The notes beneath the pieces were generated by a model that did no database searches, was not told the DNA's origin, and was given only the letters and a program-made list of their open reading frames with translations. The translations under genes were made by a program, and so were the position numbers. This document shows, piece after piece, positions 27,031-40,620 of a stretch of 64,000 bases of DNA (its first letter is position 1; the number at the start of each line of letters is the position of its first letter). The DNA is taken from NCBI RefSeq assembly GCF_018812025.1, contig NC_063045.1, positions 12,189,384 through 12,253,383 of the forward strand, in the 5' to 3' direction. This DNA comes from Megalobrama amblycephala. Lineage: Eukaryota; Chordata; Actinopteri; Cypriniformes; Xenocyprididae.

Positions 27031-28394
27031 AATGTGTCCATCAAGGGTTGTAATAGGATATAATGAAAAAATTGTCCTAAAACAGGTATAATTTTCTTGC
27101 ATAATATACTATATTACTTATTAAATAATATTATTTTCATATAATACTATAGTAATATTACTCATTTGTTTTTGAGGTGAAATTTGAGCTAGATATTTCT
27201 TGACATTTAAGATTCACGCATTAAGATAAAATGAAGCAACAGCTTTAAAAGAGGTGCTGAGGTTCTGCTTCCCACAATGCATTGCGTCTATTTCCAAACA
27301 TTCAGTTTAGTTTACATAAGCCATTACAGAGAATGGTCTGTTAGTTTGTGCAAAACTCTGACTGACTAATCCCTCTGACTAAAATGTTGTCAAGTAGTCC
27401 ATTGGTAGTAGTATTGCTGATTAAGCACAACAAATTAAAAGCCAATTAAATGACCATTTCCAACAAACACGAACAGAAGGTACAGAAAACGTCCATTAAA
27501 ATGGAAAAAGGTGTTCAGAGAGCTTAAACTACTCAAACTTGAGCTCGAGAACATCTTAATTTTCTGCATCATGCAATCATGTCCCAAGTAGGAGCAATGG
27601 AACGAATGGCTTTTATTTAGGCTAGCTTTTGGCCAGCAGAAAATGCTTTTAGCCTAAACACAGGAAAAATCAGTCTAGGTCTAAAAAAAAAACCCCAAAA
27701 GATTTATCTGTCAGGAATCCAAGTTGCACATGACAAACAAGAACGTGGATTCTGTTCAAAAAGCAATTTGTAGCAACATGCTTTTTGAGCAAAAATTTAT
27801 TGTGAAACAGTGAGTGCATCAAATATCAATAGCTGTGGGGTAATTACGCTCTTTCTGAAAGGCTTCTGCCCCCATTAACGCTGAAGAGACACTAGAACAC
27901 ATTTCCTAGTGCTTCTAAAAGCAGCTACGAGGCCCTCGGGTCATCGGGGACGCGGCTTCCGACAGCAGAGGTATGCTCCTCATAGCACACTGCTCCAAAA
28001 CCAGATGGGATCTGGCATCTTGACTATTCGGCTATTTCTTTCAAATCCAGAGGAGGCAGCCACGTTTCTAACACGCCTTTAAAGAGCAACAGTTTTAGCG
28101 AGATCTAGATTTTTAATTTCTCTGAGAATTTCTGACAGTCCGCCAGTTAGGTCAGAAATATTTTGAATATGAATTCTAGTATGCAAACACACAACCGATG
28201 GTCTGGTTGTACATAGTTCTTGCAATACTGAGGTGCTAACAAAAATATTTCCTTGAAATTGTGACCTCAAATAGAAAAAAACAATTTCAACAATAGCGCC
28301 CCTTCTGTCTGAGAATGCAACATAAACATGCACATTTCAGAACGTAATGCATGAAATTGAGCTTGTGTAGCTCAAAGCATAAATATTTGAGTAT

Positions 28395-28470
28395 TTTTAC
28401 ATTACATTTAATCATTTAGCAGACACTTTTATCCAAAGCGACTTACAAATGAGAGCAATAGAAGCAAATC
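28395..28470. repeat. Teleost-wide repeat core (CTTTTATCCAAAGCGACTTA)
   Basis: The block tttagcagacacttttatcc plus aaagcgacttacaaatgag is a fragment seen in many teleost interspersed repeats. Only this core is recognisable here. Confidence 0.6.
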
Positions 28471-29149
28471 AAGACAACAGGGAAACAATATGTGCTGTGT
28501 CCCAGTTAGTCTAGCACTGTACACGTAGAAAGGTTTTTTTTTTTTAATAGATATTTAAAATAGTAAGTGTTAGTACTAATGAGTCATGTGTTGACATCAC
28601 ACACTGTCTGCGCAATAAACCCTCTCCAAGAAGTTGCGTGCAAGTCATTGCCTCTACCAATACATTTCATGAATAATTACACTCAGACTCCAAATATTTA
28701 GTGAAATTAAGCTAGCCTAGCTTAAAATATCATCATTCAGGTAACTTATAGGCCTTTTTTAATTTCTGCAATGAAGCAAATGCGGATGGAATTGAGCAAT
28801 CCAGTCATTAGAATGGAATTTACAGTATTACAGAATGTTTGCGGAATTTGGCAAATTTTGGACGAAAAAAAAAAAAAATCTAAAGTAGGGCATTACATTA
28901 ACACCAAAGCATTCAAAACGACTACACTGATCAACACAAAATAGGTGTCATTTCAAAGCTTAACAATGAATGAAGCCACTTCGATTAAGTCCTAAGCAGT
29001 GCTGAGTTATTTGCTGATAAAGGGGAAAAAAATGTTTTCACAATTTATGAAATACTTTTTTGTACTATGTACTGCAATGTGTCAAAAACATCATACAGTT
29101 CAGATAATCATGTGTTATATGTCATTTAAAAGGACTCATGGAGTAGAAT

Positions 29150-29620
29150 AAAACATGCATAATTGTTTTGGGCTTTGACTAAACTTGAGTGCATTTTTTG
29201 TACGAGAAGCCCCGGCAAGGACCATATGTAAATAACATACGAATGCGACATTTAGGCCTATGTCATTTACGTTTTCACTCCTAACTTCATGAAACGTGCT
29301 CTGATTGAGAAAAATGGCACATCATTTACAGCAGATTCTCATAATTAAAATGAGTCCAAATCAATAAACCATTGAGATATTCCTCGCGGAGTTACGACAC
29401 ATAAAACCCCACAGGTGCTAACTAAAATCAAATATGTAGATTTCGTGTGTTTTTGCTCATAACTTCATGAAACATGCACGGATCGTAGACATTACTTACA
29501 GTGGATGATCCCGATTGAAATGAATCTAAAATCAACAAAATCCATCGCGACAATCACGAGATATTCCTCACGGAGAAACAACAATTTTAAAAATTCCCAT
29601 TAGGGGGCGTCAAGGGCTAG
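29150..29620. repeat. Two diverged direct copies (AACTTCATGAAACRTGC block)
   Basis: The block taacttcatgaaac occurs at 29282 and 29460. Each copy is followed by a taca-g-ggat block and then gagatattcctc-cgga. The two units are about 178 bp apart and look like an old tandem duplication. Confidence 0.5.
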
Positions 29621-30779
29621 ACAAAAAGGCTACATTGGTTCCAACTTTTGATTACTTTATGCTATCTCCACAAAATTTTAACCCAGATGCAGCTCACATG
29701 TATTGAAACTTCACCAAAAAGAATTGTCCTCCTACTTTTTTCCTTCCTGAGTTACTGCATGTCAAATAAGAAAGATATGTAAAATTACAATAAAAACATG
29801 TATATGTTTATCAGCAGTTTCTCAGCCTGAGAATGTCCAAATGTAATGACAATCTATATTTTCTAAAAATGTAAAAAGTTTTCTATCAAACGATACCTAT
29901 CTTTTGATTCTCCTTGCTATAGTTTTGGAGTTACTTTTGTGTATGTCATTTAGAAAAAACAACTCTAAAAATGCTTTCAGGGCTTAAGGGGTTACGGTAA
30001 CGTCACTTGTCAAGCTAAAGTGTGTTTTGTGCCATTCTGTTGCACTTTGTTGTGTCGTATTTGAACACACAAGCGTGCTTTGCGTCGACACCCCTGGAAA
30101 AAAACACGTTTCTACCAACAGATGACGACAAATGCTACCGAACATGCGTGAGGACTTACGCTACACAACGTGGTGTGTGTATTTGGAGGGGAGAGTATAA
30201 AGGATTATTACAATGTTTTGTTACGTCAAACACTAAGCTCTTCACGTCATGCCGCGTGAAACGCACATTCTCGTCAGCATTTACTGCTAACGTGGTCACA
30301 TACAGCAACCGCAGGATGCGTGTTATGTTTTTCCACAGCATCTTGAAAGCAGGATGCAGCTAAGGAAGAAAAGCTGCAAAGAACCAAGGAGACAAAAGCC
30401 AATATTGATCAATTCCTCATTCAGAGTGCTGATGGGCGCTGCGTGTTTGGGTGAGACTGTGCGAGATGAATATGGCCATTGCAGTGCGGCCCCTCCCCTG
30501 CCGTCTCTGGAATCAGTCCACACAGTTACCGCAGGGAGAGGAGCGGCCGAGCGTCTGCAGGGAAAGACAGGTCAATTTAATGGGCTGTTTGTCTGTTCTG
30601 GAGACCACCGGCTCAGACTGACTGCTGCTGGGTAAGCCCACGTCTACCCATAAACCCACACGCTCTGTCAGACTCTATGGCTCATCATGAAGCAGCTTTG
30701 GGTGGTGTGTGATCATTATGGGTAAAGCAAGAACTCTACTGAACCCTTTAGAACGGAATCGGAAAAAAATTATTTAAAT

Positions 30780-31910
30780 GTTTGAACAGAAAAGCATTCA
30801 ATAAAACCAAACTGGACAGAATAGGAAAGTATTAAACAGACCATAACAGAACCAAAATAAACGGAAAGGGAAAAAAATATTTAACCAAACCAAAATCAAG
30901 CAGGACCAAACAAAACAGAATCTAACATAAACAACATAACCAGAAGGAATCAAATAGACATAATAGATTAAAATAAAAAATAAACGAAAGAACAGAGGAG
31001 AACTGAAAAGAACAGAATCCAACAGACACAAACAAAACCAGAACTGAAGAACCGAAGAGTCAAACAGAACAAACACAAAAAGAACTGGCAAGCAACACAC
31101 AGAAATCAACCAAAAATAAAACTGAACCAAATGGAATCCAACTGAACAGAATCAGGTAGAACCGAATAGAACCATAAAGTATTTGGATTGTTTTGAAAGA
31201 AACTAACAGAACCAAATAGAACAGAATCCAAAAGATGCCAAAAAAGAACCAAATAGAATCTAATAGAAATAAAAAAAGTAAAGAAAAGTGGAGAGCAGAA
31301 AAGAACAGAATCCAACAGACACAAACAAATCCAGAATAAACAAAGCAAAAGAGAATAGAAGAAGAAGAAAAAATAAATCAACAAACACAAAAAACTGTCA
31401 AGCCCCAGATAGTAGTCAATCAAAAATAAAATTGATCCAAATGGAACCCAAATGAATAGAATCAGAATGCAAGAGATCGAAAAAGAAATAAAAAAAAACA
31501 AAAAACATGAACAGAGTAAAATAAGAAAAGAACAGAACTGAAAAAAACAGAATCCAACAGACACAAACAGAACTGAAATGAACCAAATCAAATAGAAACA
31601 GAAAATTCAACAAGCACAAATGGAACTCGCTAGAACAAAATAGAAATCAATCAAAAACAAATAGAACCAAATGGAACCTAATTGAATAGAATCACGCAGC
31701 AGAAACGAATAAAACAAGAAGTATTTCAAGTTTTTTCAAACATTCTAATAAAACCAAATAGAACAGAATCCAAAAAAAAACTGAATCTAACTGAGCAGAA
31801 TCAAACAGAAATGGAAAGAACCAAATTAAACCGAACAGAATCAAACTGGAACTTACAGAGCCAGCTAGAGCCAAAAAAAATTATATAATCAAACAGAACA
31901 AAACAGAAAT
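30780..31910. repeat. T-poor, A/G/C-biased imperfect tandem repeat block
   Basis: The plus strand here is made of variants of gaaccaaatagaacagaatc and related phrases, with very few T. The phrase aacagaatccaacagacaca occurs at about 31011, 31304 and 31547. The long minus-strand frames (hydrophobic Phe/Leu/Ser/Cys runs) come from this pyrimidine bias and are not proteins. Confidence 0.8.
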
Positions 31911-33119
31911 GCATCTCTAAGTGAAACTGTCAAATGTTATTAATTTCGCTGCACTATCCTTAGGCACAAATTTCTCCACTACAAAATTTCTCCTAGGATA
32001 GAGGAGCCCCTTCATAAACAACGTCCGATATTCAAACATTTATGAATATTTTTAAACATGTACCTGCAGCATTAGACAGCAATGAAATATCAATTCATTA
32101 TGCAGCTCAACTAATATTTCCACTACTTGTTTTCCCGTTAGACTTCCCTGGACACTAAACAGTTTTCTAAAAGATTTTCAAACACACGGGAGCGTGTTGG
32201 TTTTTCCATTCTGGATATCCTTAACCCAAGCAAGGTGGGACACGTACAGAACCTGCAGACTCTGAAAAAGTAAACCCACAAATCACTCACTGTCGTCTCA
32301 ATGGACCTAACAGATCCAAAAACCAAAGCACAGCCACAAACCAGGTCAAAACTTTGCATATTCCGAAAGACACAAACATTTGGATTTACTTGACAACACA
32401 ATAAAAGCCCAATTCATGGAAACATCTCTGCGATACAATATGAATAAATGGATAGTTTTGGTGTTTCTGCTGTGACGCTATCCTCCAAGCATCCCACCAT
32501 CTACGTGAGCCTCTTCAAATATCTCATGGGCAGTTGGGCACTTGACAGACGACTCAAACAAGACGTAACAGCACATGAAAAGGGAAAAAAGGACTAACCA
32601 AAGCAAACAAATAAAGCTTGGCGAGTGTACTTTACTTTATTAACAATAGATACACTGTTTCCTTTGCCACTGTAGTAAACCACGGTTAATTTCTTGCCCT
32701 GGTTGGCTGCCAAGTGCAGTATGAGCCGTCGCCTCGGCGCTTGGCTCACTGTTTGGACACATTTCTGAAGTTTTCCTCTCACGTTGAAGCATCTGACACA
32801 AAGAAAGACTAAAACACGTTGTGAGCAAAATTGCGTCACAAAATGTTGCTGTCTAAAATGATGCATTATGGCTGTGAAAAGGTGATGAACGGCTGAATGC
32901 AAAGACTCCAAAAACAAACTGTGTGCATCACATCTGACTGGATAAACCAATTTAGTTGTTTTTGAGATGTCGTCACTGCAAAAGAAAAGCTAACTGCATT
33001 AATCTGCATCATTAGATTATTGGAGTAAATTTTTACAATTTCTGTTTTTATACCTCAAAATGTCATGTTTAATTCAATATGTTACTTGCCTTTTTTTTGT
33101 AATTTACTAACAATTTCTA

Positions 33120-33880
33120 ACATTTTTTCAGTGCAGATATTCCAACACATTGTTTTAAAATGAAACGTTTCAAAATAATTAATCGGTTTGAGCAGGACAA
33201 GCTTAAATTAAACAAATTAGTTCAGTCAAATTAACTTTTATGAGTACTTTTTTACTTTCAAGTTCACAGAACTGATATATTTTAAGTAAACTGAACTCTT
33301 ACATTATTTTGAGTTTTATGAACTTATTTCTTTTAATTTAGACAAACTTAAATTGAACTGAAACTGGGCTGGGATTTCTATTTCCCAGCATGCTTTGCCC
33401 ATGGCACTCGAAAGAGAGAGTAAATGCTAAAATTAAGTGTTATATAATGTTAAGTGGGAGATTTAGTAGTGATTAATGTTTTGTTATGCTAATTTAGAAG
33501 AGTGACTCTGTTAATGTGGGTTTTTGGAGAGTTACCATCATGGTGTCAAGTGGTGCATGCGGCTTGGTTTGAGAACAAGTGTTAAGTGCTTTATATAGCT
33601 GTACTCATACAGCAAGTGTTATACCATGCTATTGTTAACATATTAACAAATGAGCATTTTCTGAATTAGCTAGTTATAGCTAGCTAAGTTTACAGTAATA
33701 AAAATGTTTATATTGAGGTTACATGATAAATGTATGAATTAATGTACTCAAACATTTCAAGTTGAGTAAAATTATAATGTATAAGTACAAAATAAAAATC
33801 TGCCAGTTCTGCTTGCTTAAACTTTGCCTGATTGCCTCAAATTTTCTTAGTTTTGCCAACTTATTCAGGTTTACAGTGTA
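33120..33880. repeat. Probable dispersed element, 33.1-33.9 kb
   Basis: The left side has ttcagtgcag, the right side ggtttacagtgta, and the middle contains gggatttctatttcccagcatgcttt. Both sides are AT-rich with repeated tttaagttgagt-like phrases. The boundaries are uncertain. Confidence 0.35.
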
Positions 33881-35500
33881 CTTTAAAGTTAAAATTAAAT
33901 CAAAATTTGATGCTATTCAACAATAAAAAAAAAACACTAAAACTAAAATTACATTGTTTGAAATACTACAAGTGAATTCAAGCATCACAGCATTATAATC
34001 TACTATATGAAAAAGTATATTAATTTTTAATATTTTTAACATTTAACAGTGACATTGCTCCTGAAGGTTAACATTAAGTGAGTGTTTGATGGCGACAAAG
34101 GTAATCTAAACGCAAATTACCATCCACAATTAAAAACCCAATATTGGTCGAAATCAATAAATTAAGAAATCCAATATGGTACAGATGTAACTTATAAGAA
34201 TCTTACAATTTCATGTTGACTTTACAACTGTAGTCTCCCATTTTTCTCAATTAAAAGTAGGCTAAAACTTGTAGCGTAAATGCTATATAAAGAAAAAACA
34301 TCGGAGCTTGAGCAATCAAGTTTCCCTTCCAAACATTATTTAAGCATAACTGCACTGGACGAAAACAAGCAGGCGATGAAGGTTGTGTTCACACTTACAA
34401 ACCATACAGGCCTGGATTATTGTATTCAGGCATTGTTTATGTGTTATCCAGGCAGGACGGCTGCAAATACGTGTTGTATGAGGGGAAAAACAAAACTGTG
34501 GATGGCAGTGAACTCTCTCACCTCCCCTTAAATGAGAAAAACTCTGGGACGACGTGCTGTCTGACAGCAGCGCTCGGGCACACAGCCACAACCTCACAAA
34601 GACACCCGTGCTTTTGGCCTCGGGTGGGGAACGTGGCCCAGCGACGGGAATGTTCACTTTTGTAACGTGGTCTGCAGCATTAGCGCCAGAGTAAAATGAC
34701 TAAAAATAAACCAAATAACCTCTGATTTCTCATCCCACACCTCTACAAAGAGAGTAAAACAGGTGGAGCAATCCAATATAAAGGCTCTAAACGCAATCCA
34801 GTTAAAGGACTAAAGACCTACGCTTCCACACGAGATTACGAGAACAACAAAGACTTGGACGGCATCCTGCTAGAGTATGATCTAATTCTTCATCTTCAGC
34901 TACGTCTCCTAATGTGGTCAGGCTGAAGGCAATGAGATTTCAAGCTGAGAACAGAGCAAAGCATAAAACAACAGTTCATTTCATGTAAAATTACTTGACA
35001 GGATCTGAGTTTGACTCTTCTGAAGAAACCTTTAAACATTCAAAGTCTAGATCAAACAGGAAAAAAAAAAAATGAATCAAACAAAACACTCAATTAGTAT
35101 TCACTCCTAAACCACTTGGTAAATGGCTTCGAAACCTGAGATGTTATTGAAGTCAAAATGAAACAACTGCAACTCTTTTTACTTCCATGGCATATTTCTG
35201 AGTGAAAATTCAAAGACACTCAATGAGCAAAAATCAGTTTTTCAAAAAGACAAAACTTCTCTTAAGAATAACGTGCAGCAATATATTGTTCACAGATAGT
35301 CCAAAAACATTTAAGAAAAAAAAAAAAGGATCAGTTTTGAAATAGTTGACTTAAATGTCTAGAATTTCATAAAGCCCCCATTTATCCTTAAGTAAACTAA
35401 ATATAATTTAATAAACTCTTGCTTTGTTGCACATACAACTGAGGTTATAATATTAACAACATTGCTAATTATGCTAAACTGAGAAATTGTACACTCTCAA

Positions 35501-35740
35501 ACACTTTAGTTTAGGGTTGCTTATTAGCATGCATATTACTAGGATATTTGCTGTTTATTAGTACTTATATAGCACATATTAATTCCTTAATTTCTGCTTG
35601 ACCATATTCTACATCTCTTAATCTTACCCAATACCTAAAATTAACAACTACCTTTACTAACTATTAATAAGCAGTAATTATGAGTTTAATGAGGCAAAAG
35701 TCATAGTTAATAGTGAGAATTGGACCCTAAACTAAAGTGT
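35501..35740. mobile_element. MITE with 16-bp perfect terminal inverted repeats
   Basis: The 240-bp element has terminal inverted repeats ACACTTTAGTTTAGGG (35501-35516 and 35725-35740). The interior is AT-rich with TTAATAG motifs. No clear target duplication was seen. Confidence 0.85.
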
Positions 35741-36544
35741 AACCCAACTATCTGTAATTTGGTCACTTTTTAATTAAACAGAAATATCTGCAAAATAACT
35801 TGGAGATTGCAAAACATTCAAGTACAACAACACATTTCAGAATTTAGACACCTTTTTAACTCTGAATTTTGAAAATATGACATAAAATGTAGGGATTCTT
35901 GGAACTTCTTTGAAATGGTGATTAAAGCTTGTTTTCATTCATTGCTTCAGAATCACTTGCCCTTCAACTATCTGATAATATTTACTTGCAGTGAGAAGGG
36001 AGAAAAAAATCCTAATTTGATTTACCGCAAAGTAAAACAAATTAATGTCACCTCCTTAACCTTGTTGAAAGGTTTATTGGCAGAATAAAGATGAGTATCG
36101 CTCACATTTACGGCTCTGTAATTGCGGGAATAGCCACACACATTGAGATATGCAGCTCAATAAAGAAAAAGGAGCTTGTCTTCACCCAGTAAATTATTTT
36201 GTACAATACTTCCTCTAAAAACAGCCCTAGCACTGAGGAAAAACATCATCATTCAAAATAACATCATTTAGTTTCAATATATTTAACCCCTCTATATTTC
36301 AGCTACTGTATTTCAACATAGTTATGACCACTTGAAAGACCACTTGAAAAAAAAAAAAAAAAAAATCAAAATTGACTTAATTTTGTCTTATTGTGTGCAA
36401 GTCATCACTACATGTTACAGTGAAGAAAGTTTATTTCAGAGTCTTTCATCAAAATGTAATAACTTTCTGCATCTGAAGTGGAAAAATTGTTCAGACTCTA
36501 AATTCTGATTGGATAAGCCACATTTGAAGTCATTGTAAAATGAT

Positions 36545-36868
36545 CAACCCAGGCTCATTAGAAAAACGTACCTGTGTCAACAATTTTGCAAAACGCAAAA
36601 TACGTTGTGACATGCACGTTTTGTGACAGTTTCGAAGTGAAATGTCCAGTGAGTGGCGCTAAAAGCGTGTTTAGTTTTTCCGTAACAGATAAATGTGAAT
36701 ATGGCAATGTTTTATGTTGGAGTATGATTACTGGCCCTGTAATCATAATTGTGTATGAAAATGATTAAAAGTGCTTGTTAGAAACTGCAATGATATGTAC
36801 GTACTGATACGTATTTTGCGTTTTGCAAAAATGTTGACACAGGTATGTTTTTCCAATGAGTCTGTGTT
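36545..36868. mobile_element. Foldback element with long inverted arms
   Basis: The arm gtacctgtgtcaacaattttg plus caaaacgcaaaatacg at 36569-36606 recurs inverted at about 36808-36852, and the match extends into CTCATTAGAAAAAC/GTTTTTCCAATGAG. There is no reliable coding sequence between the arms. Confidence 0.75.
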
Positions 36869-37599
36869 GAAAATGATGATGAACACAACTGTGATAACAC
36901 ATTTTGATGTGCTACTGCAGTTTACGCAGTATTATAACAGTCGGGTTCAAGAAGCAAAAACTCCATGAATTTTCTCCATGGGGAAATAGATTTTTAACGA
37001 TAACTTCGAAACCTTTAAAGACAGCCTTACTGTGAGCTACGAGACTGGTAATTGTTAGTATTTGCTGCTGTTGAAGCCGTCAGTCCACAATATTTAAACT
37101 TAGTTGTAAAATAATCGTGTTAACAGTGGAAGTTGTGAAAAACTACATTACCCATGATGCTGTATTGAAAATTACACCAATCAGATAGTCAAAACAAGCA
37201 AAATGCAACAAAAGATCTCGTTAGCTCCGCCCACTCCCATGAAGCACTGCGAATGATGTAATCGAGTCGATCTCTACACTCTTCAAATATTTAAATGTCT
37301 GAATATATATATGCATATATTGCAATAAACTTAAAATATATTGTTTTTATATATAATCAAAATTTTTAAATGAGTAGTTTTATATTTCTCAATTTTTAAT
37401 TTGATTATGCTGTTCTCAATGCTGTTGTTCTTTCACTCACTAAAGTCTTTAAGTACAAAGTCTTGTACCTTTGTCTTTTTGTCCAATTTTCAAATACTTT
37501 TTTGCTTCAAATTAAAGTTTGTTATGTTATGATTCACCTTGTAGCTGATTGGCTTGGTTCATGGCTTACAATGCTTTAATGAAAAAAGTTTATGTGTGA

Positions 37600-37893
37600 A
37601 TAAAATCCTAAATTAAATCTGTTCATCATATAAAGCAATCGAGTCTCTTCAGAAAATTTGGACTAAATCACTCGATTCATATGATTTCGTTTTACGATCT
37701 CTTTATGAACTTTTTGAAGCATCAAAGTGATAGTTGCATAGCTGTCAATGGAGGGACAGAAATCTCTCAGATTTCATCAAAAAGATCTTCATTTGTGTTC
37801 GGAAGATGAACAAAAGTCTTACGGGTTTGAAATGACATGAGGGTGAGAAATTAATGACAGAATTTTCATTTTTGGGTGAACTAACCTAAATGG
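37600..37893. mobile_element. Partial MITE, GGGTGAACTAACC end
   Basis: The stretch from ttcatttgtgttcggaagatg through gacatgagggtgag to tttttgggtgaactaacc matches one half of the abundant GGGATAGTTCACCC family in inverse orientation. The other end is missing. Confidence 0.65.
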
Positions 37894-40620
37894 AACCTAA
37901 AGTTTTACACAATTGTTTATTCCGATTATTATTATTAATAAACAACAACTGAATGAGCATTGGACCCTTTTAACATATTGATGTTGCCGCCGTTTTAGAA
38001 AAGCAATAAGCCACTAAAGTGAAGAGATTAGCCTCCAAAATAACAGACATGGAATAATAATAAAAAAAACTCATAACTTCCATTTTGATTTCACCCTTAC
38101 ATTGGGATTTGATTAATAATTAAGGTCAAAAAACCTGTTCTCAAAATACATGTAACCCATCAGGTAGTGTAACAGAGCTGCCAAAATTCTCTAAAGCACA
38201 CAAATGCTGGAGACAAGCTGTCTTTCCACCCTCTCATGTGCTGAAAGGATCCCAACTCAACGCTTACTGATCCCTGCATTACTAGCATGGTTTGACAGAG
38301 ACATTATGGCATGAGATCATTGACAGATAAAGCCGGACGGATACAAACAGCAACCAGCTCATCAGATCAGATTTTTCAGGCATGTTGTAAGAGGCATCGA
38401 CCTCATTTGTGGCCTACAACAACCCAACATGGAGAACTGTGTCAATAAAAGAAACAAGCCGCCTTGAATCTTTAGTCAATGAATATTGAGTAGAGGCGTG
38501 ACAACGTTAAGACTGAACAAGTCAACAGGTCAGTCGAATACGTCAATGTGGAAATTACAGCCCCTGCGAGGTGGAATAAGGGCAGGTTGCTCCGTTCATG
38601 CCCTGGAACATCTTGACATGGTAAAGTGAGGATACGGAGTTAAAACTGATGTGTTTGTAACAAGATCACAAACAGAAAAGAGTGTAACGTGAATGGCTTA
38701 AAACGGTCTAAACTATAACACCTGCTATTTCCTTGATTTCTCACCATCATAAAACTTAATGTGAAAAGTTATATAATCAGTATCAAAAAGGATCACTGCC
38801 TTTTTCATAAAAAATAAATTCTGTTATACTTTAAAAAAATATATTATTTATATATATATAAAATGTTAAATATTTTAAAAGTCTTGCTTTGCACAAACTA
38901 TGAACAAAAAATGTGATTAAAAAACAAAAAACTGATTAACAATCGCTTTCTTTCGTAAGTGTTTTGCAAAAAAAAAATGCTGTTTATCTTCAGTTAAACA
39001 ATTCCTTTGAAAGAAAAACAGCAACATTTGTCCATTATTTTTATAATAAATGATTTATGAAATTATATATTTAAAAGCATTTTTTTTAATAAATACCAAG
39101 ATTTCAATAACTAATTTATTTATTTTTTTAAATAATGCAAACATTTTATGCATGTATTTAAAGTTTGTTCTTGTATGTGAATGTATGAAGATGAGTTTTA
39201 AAGTAACAACCTCGAGAAAATGGCCACACACCAATGCACCTGCGAAAATGCTCCGATTTCCTGAGAAAAAGCCCACCCCGGAGATTCGGAGAGCTGAACA
39301 TAGAGCTCACATGCTACATGGCAAATGTTCAGATACATGACCTGGAAGACAAGAGGTCAGCAGGCAGCAGACGCCGAAATGAGTCCCGAAACCCTCAACG
39401 GCAAGAGCACCTACAGGGTGGGCCACTTCAAAGACATTCCACACTCTTGGAATTCTGGGAGACATACCAAGGCAAACTACAGAGTGTCAGAAGATCCCAA
39501 ACAGGTCCATGGAGTTAAAGAGGCCAACGGTAATGTTAAAACTATTCCAACGTAGTCTAACATCTTAATATTCTCAAGTTCAACCGAAGATAACAATGAC
39601 GGGAGAGTTTACTTTAAGCACTGGGGATGGTTTCAAATAGAGCAAAGCTTGGTAAGATTCTTTACCTGAAAAACAAAAAGATTGCATGAAGGTTTATCAA
39701 GTTTCTGTTAAAACAATAACACCACCTGCAAACACCTCATGTTTTCCCTATCTACAGTTCAAATGGATCGCTGGGATGCAACAGTTCCCTATAATAGGGA
39801 AGATCCAATTATTCCCAGACCATTATTTATAACACCACGTTACTTATTGCAGGCATCAGTCCAGCACTTTCTTGAGACGGCAGCTCTAAAAAGCATTAAC
39901 AGGCGACGATTCTAAGTGTGCCCATAAAAGTGCCTATCCTAAATTTAAAATGATGTTCAGAAATGGAAAAGCTGAAGGGGTTTAGATATAGTAGCTATAA
40001 ATTTCACAGCAATACAGGATCTCACTAAATGTGTGCTGAAGTTACTCCATTGACACATGAATGAGAAATATTGTGAATATAAAAATTCAATTTAGCACAA
40101 ACCTGATAGCGCCTTATAATAACTTTTGCATGTACATACGTATATACATATATGGTAGCCAAAATAATGGCAATGTATTATAAATAACATATGATTTGAT
40201 AAATGTACCACTGGTCAAAGCTTTTTTGGTTAATGACTTACAATACAATTAACAAGAACTAATATGAATATATCTTACTTATAATAATATATATTTAATA
40301 TAATAAATATTATACTGATTTAAATATAAACAAACCACTGTTCTGTTAAGTATGATATGATGTTTGATATAATGATAATTCATATAAATTATCATCAAAA
40401 CATGAACTATATAGCAATAAAAATGATTATAAAGAGTTAGCTACTCCCACACAAAGCTTAAAATATCTTACAGTACAATATTGTGAACGCAAGCAACATT
40501 CTTTTCCTTCTCAATTATTAAATTGATGTCATTCAGAAGACGAGCACACATCTCTGGAAATATAGATAGAAAGAAAACCAATGTAGGCTAATCCTGCAAT
40601 TATGGGATCTGGGAATCTTC

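Noticed and set aside
31106..31591. 161-residue minus-strand open frame, hydrophobic
   Set aside because: It is the translation of the T-poor repeat block. The composition is monotone Phe/Leu/Ser/Cys with no domain, and the same text recurs in neighbouring frames.
39234..39555. Two overlapping plus-strand frames (94 and 76 residues) in a less AT-rich patch
   Set aside because: Coding-like composition, but neither frame matches a known family and two frames are open at once. Possibly a decayed exon or repeat. A protein search would be needed to revive it.
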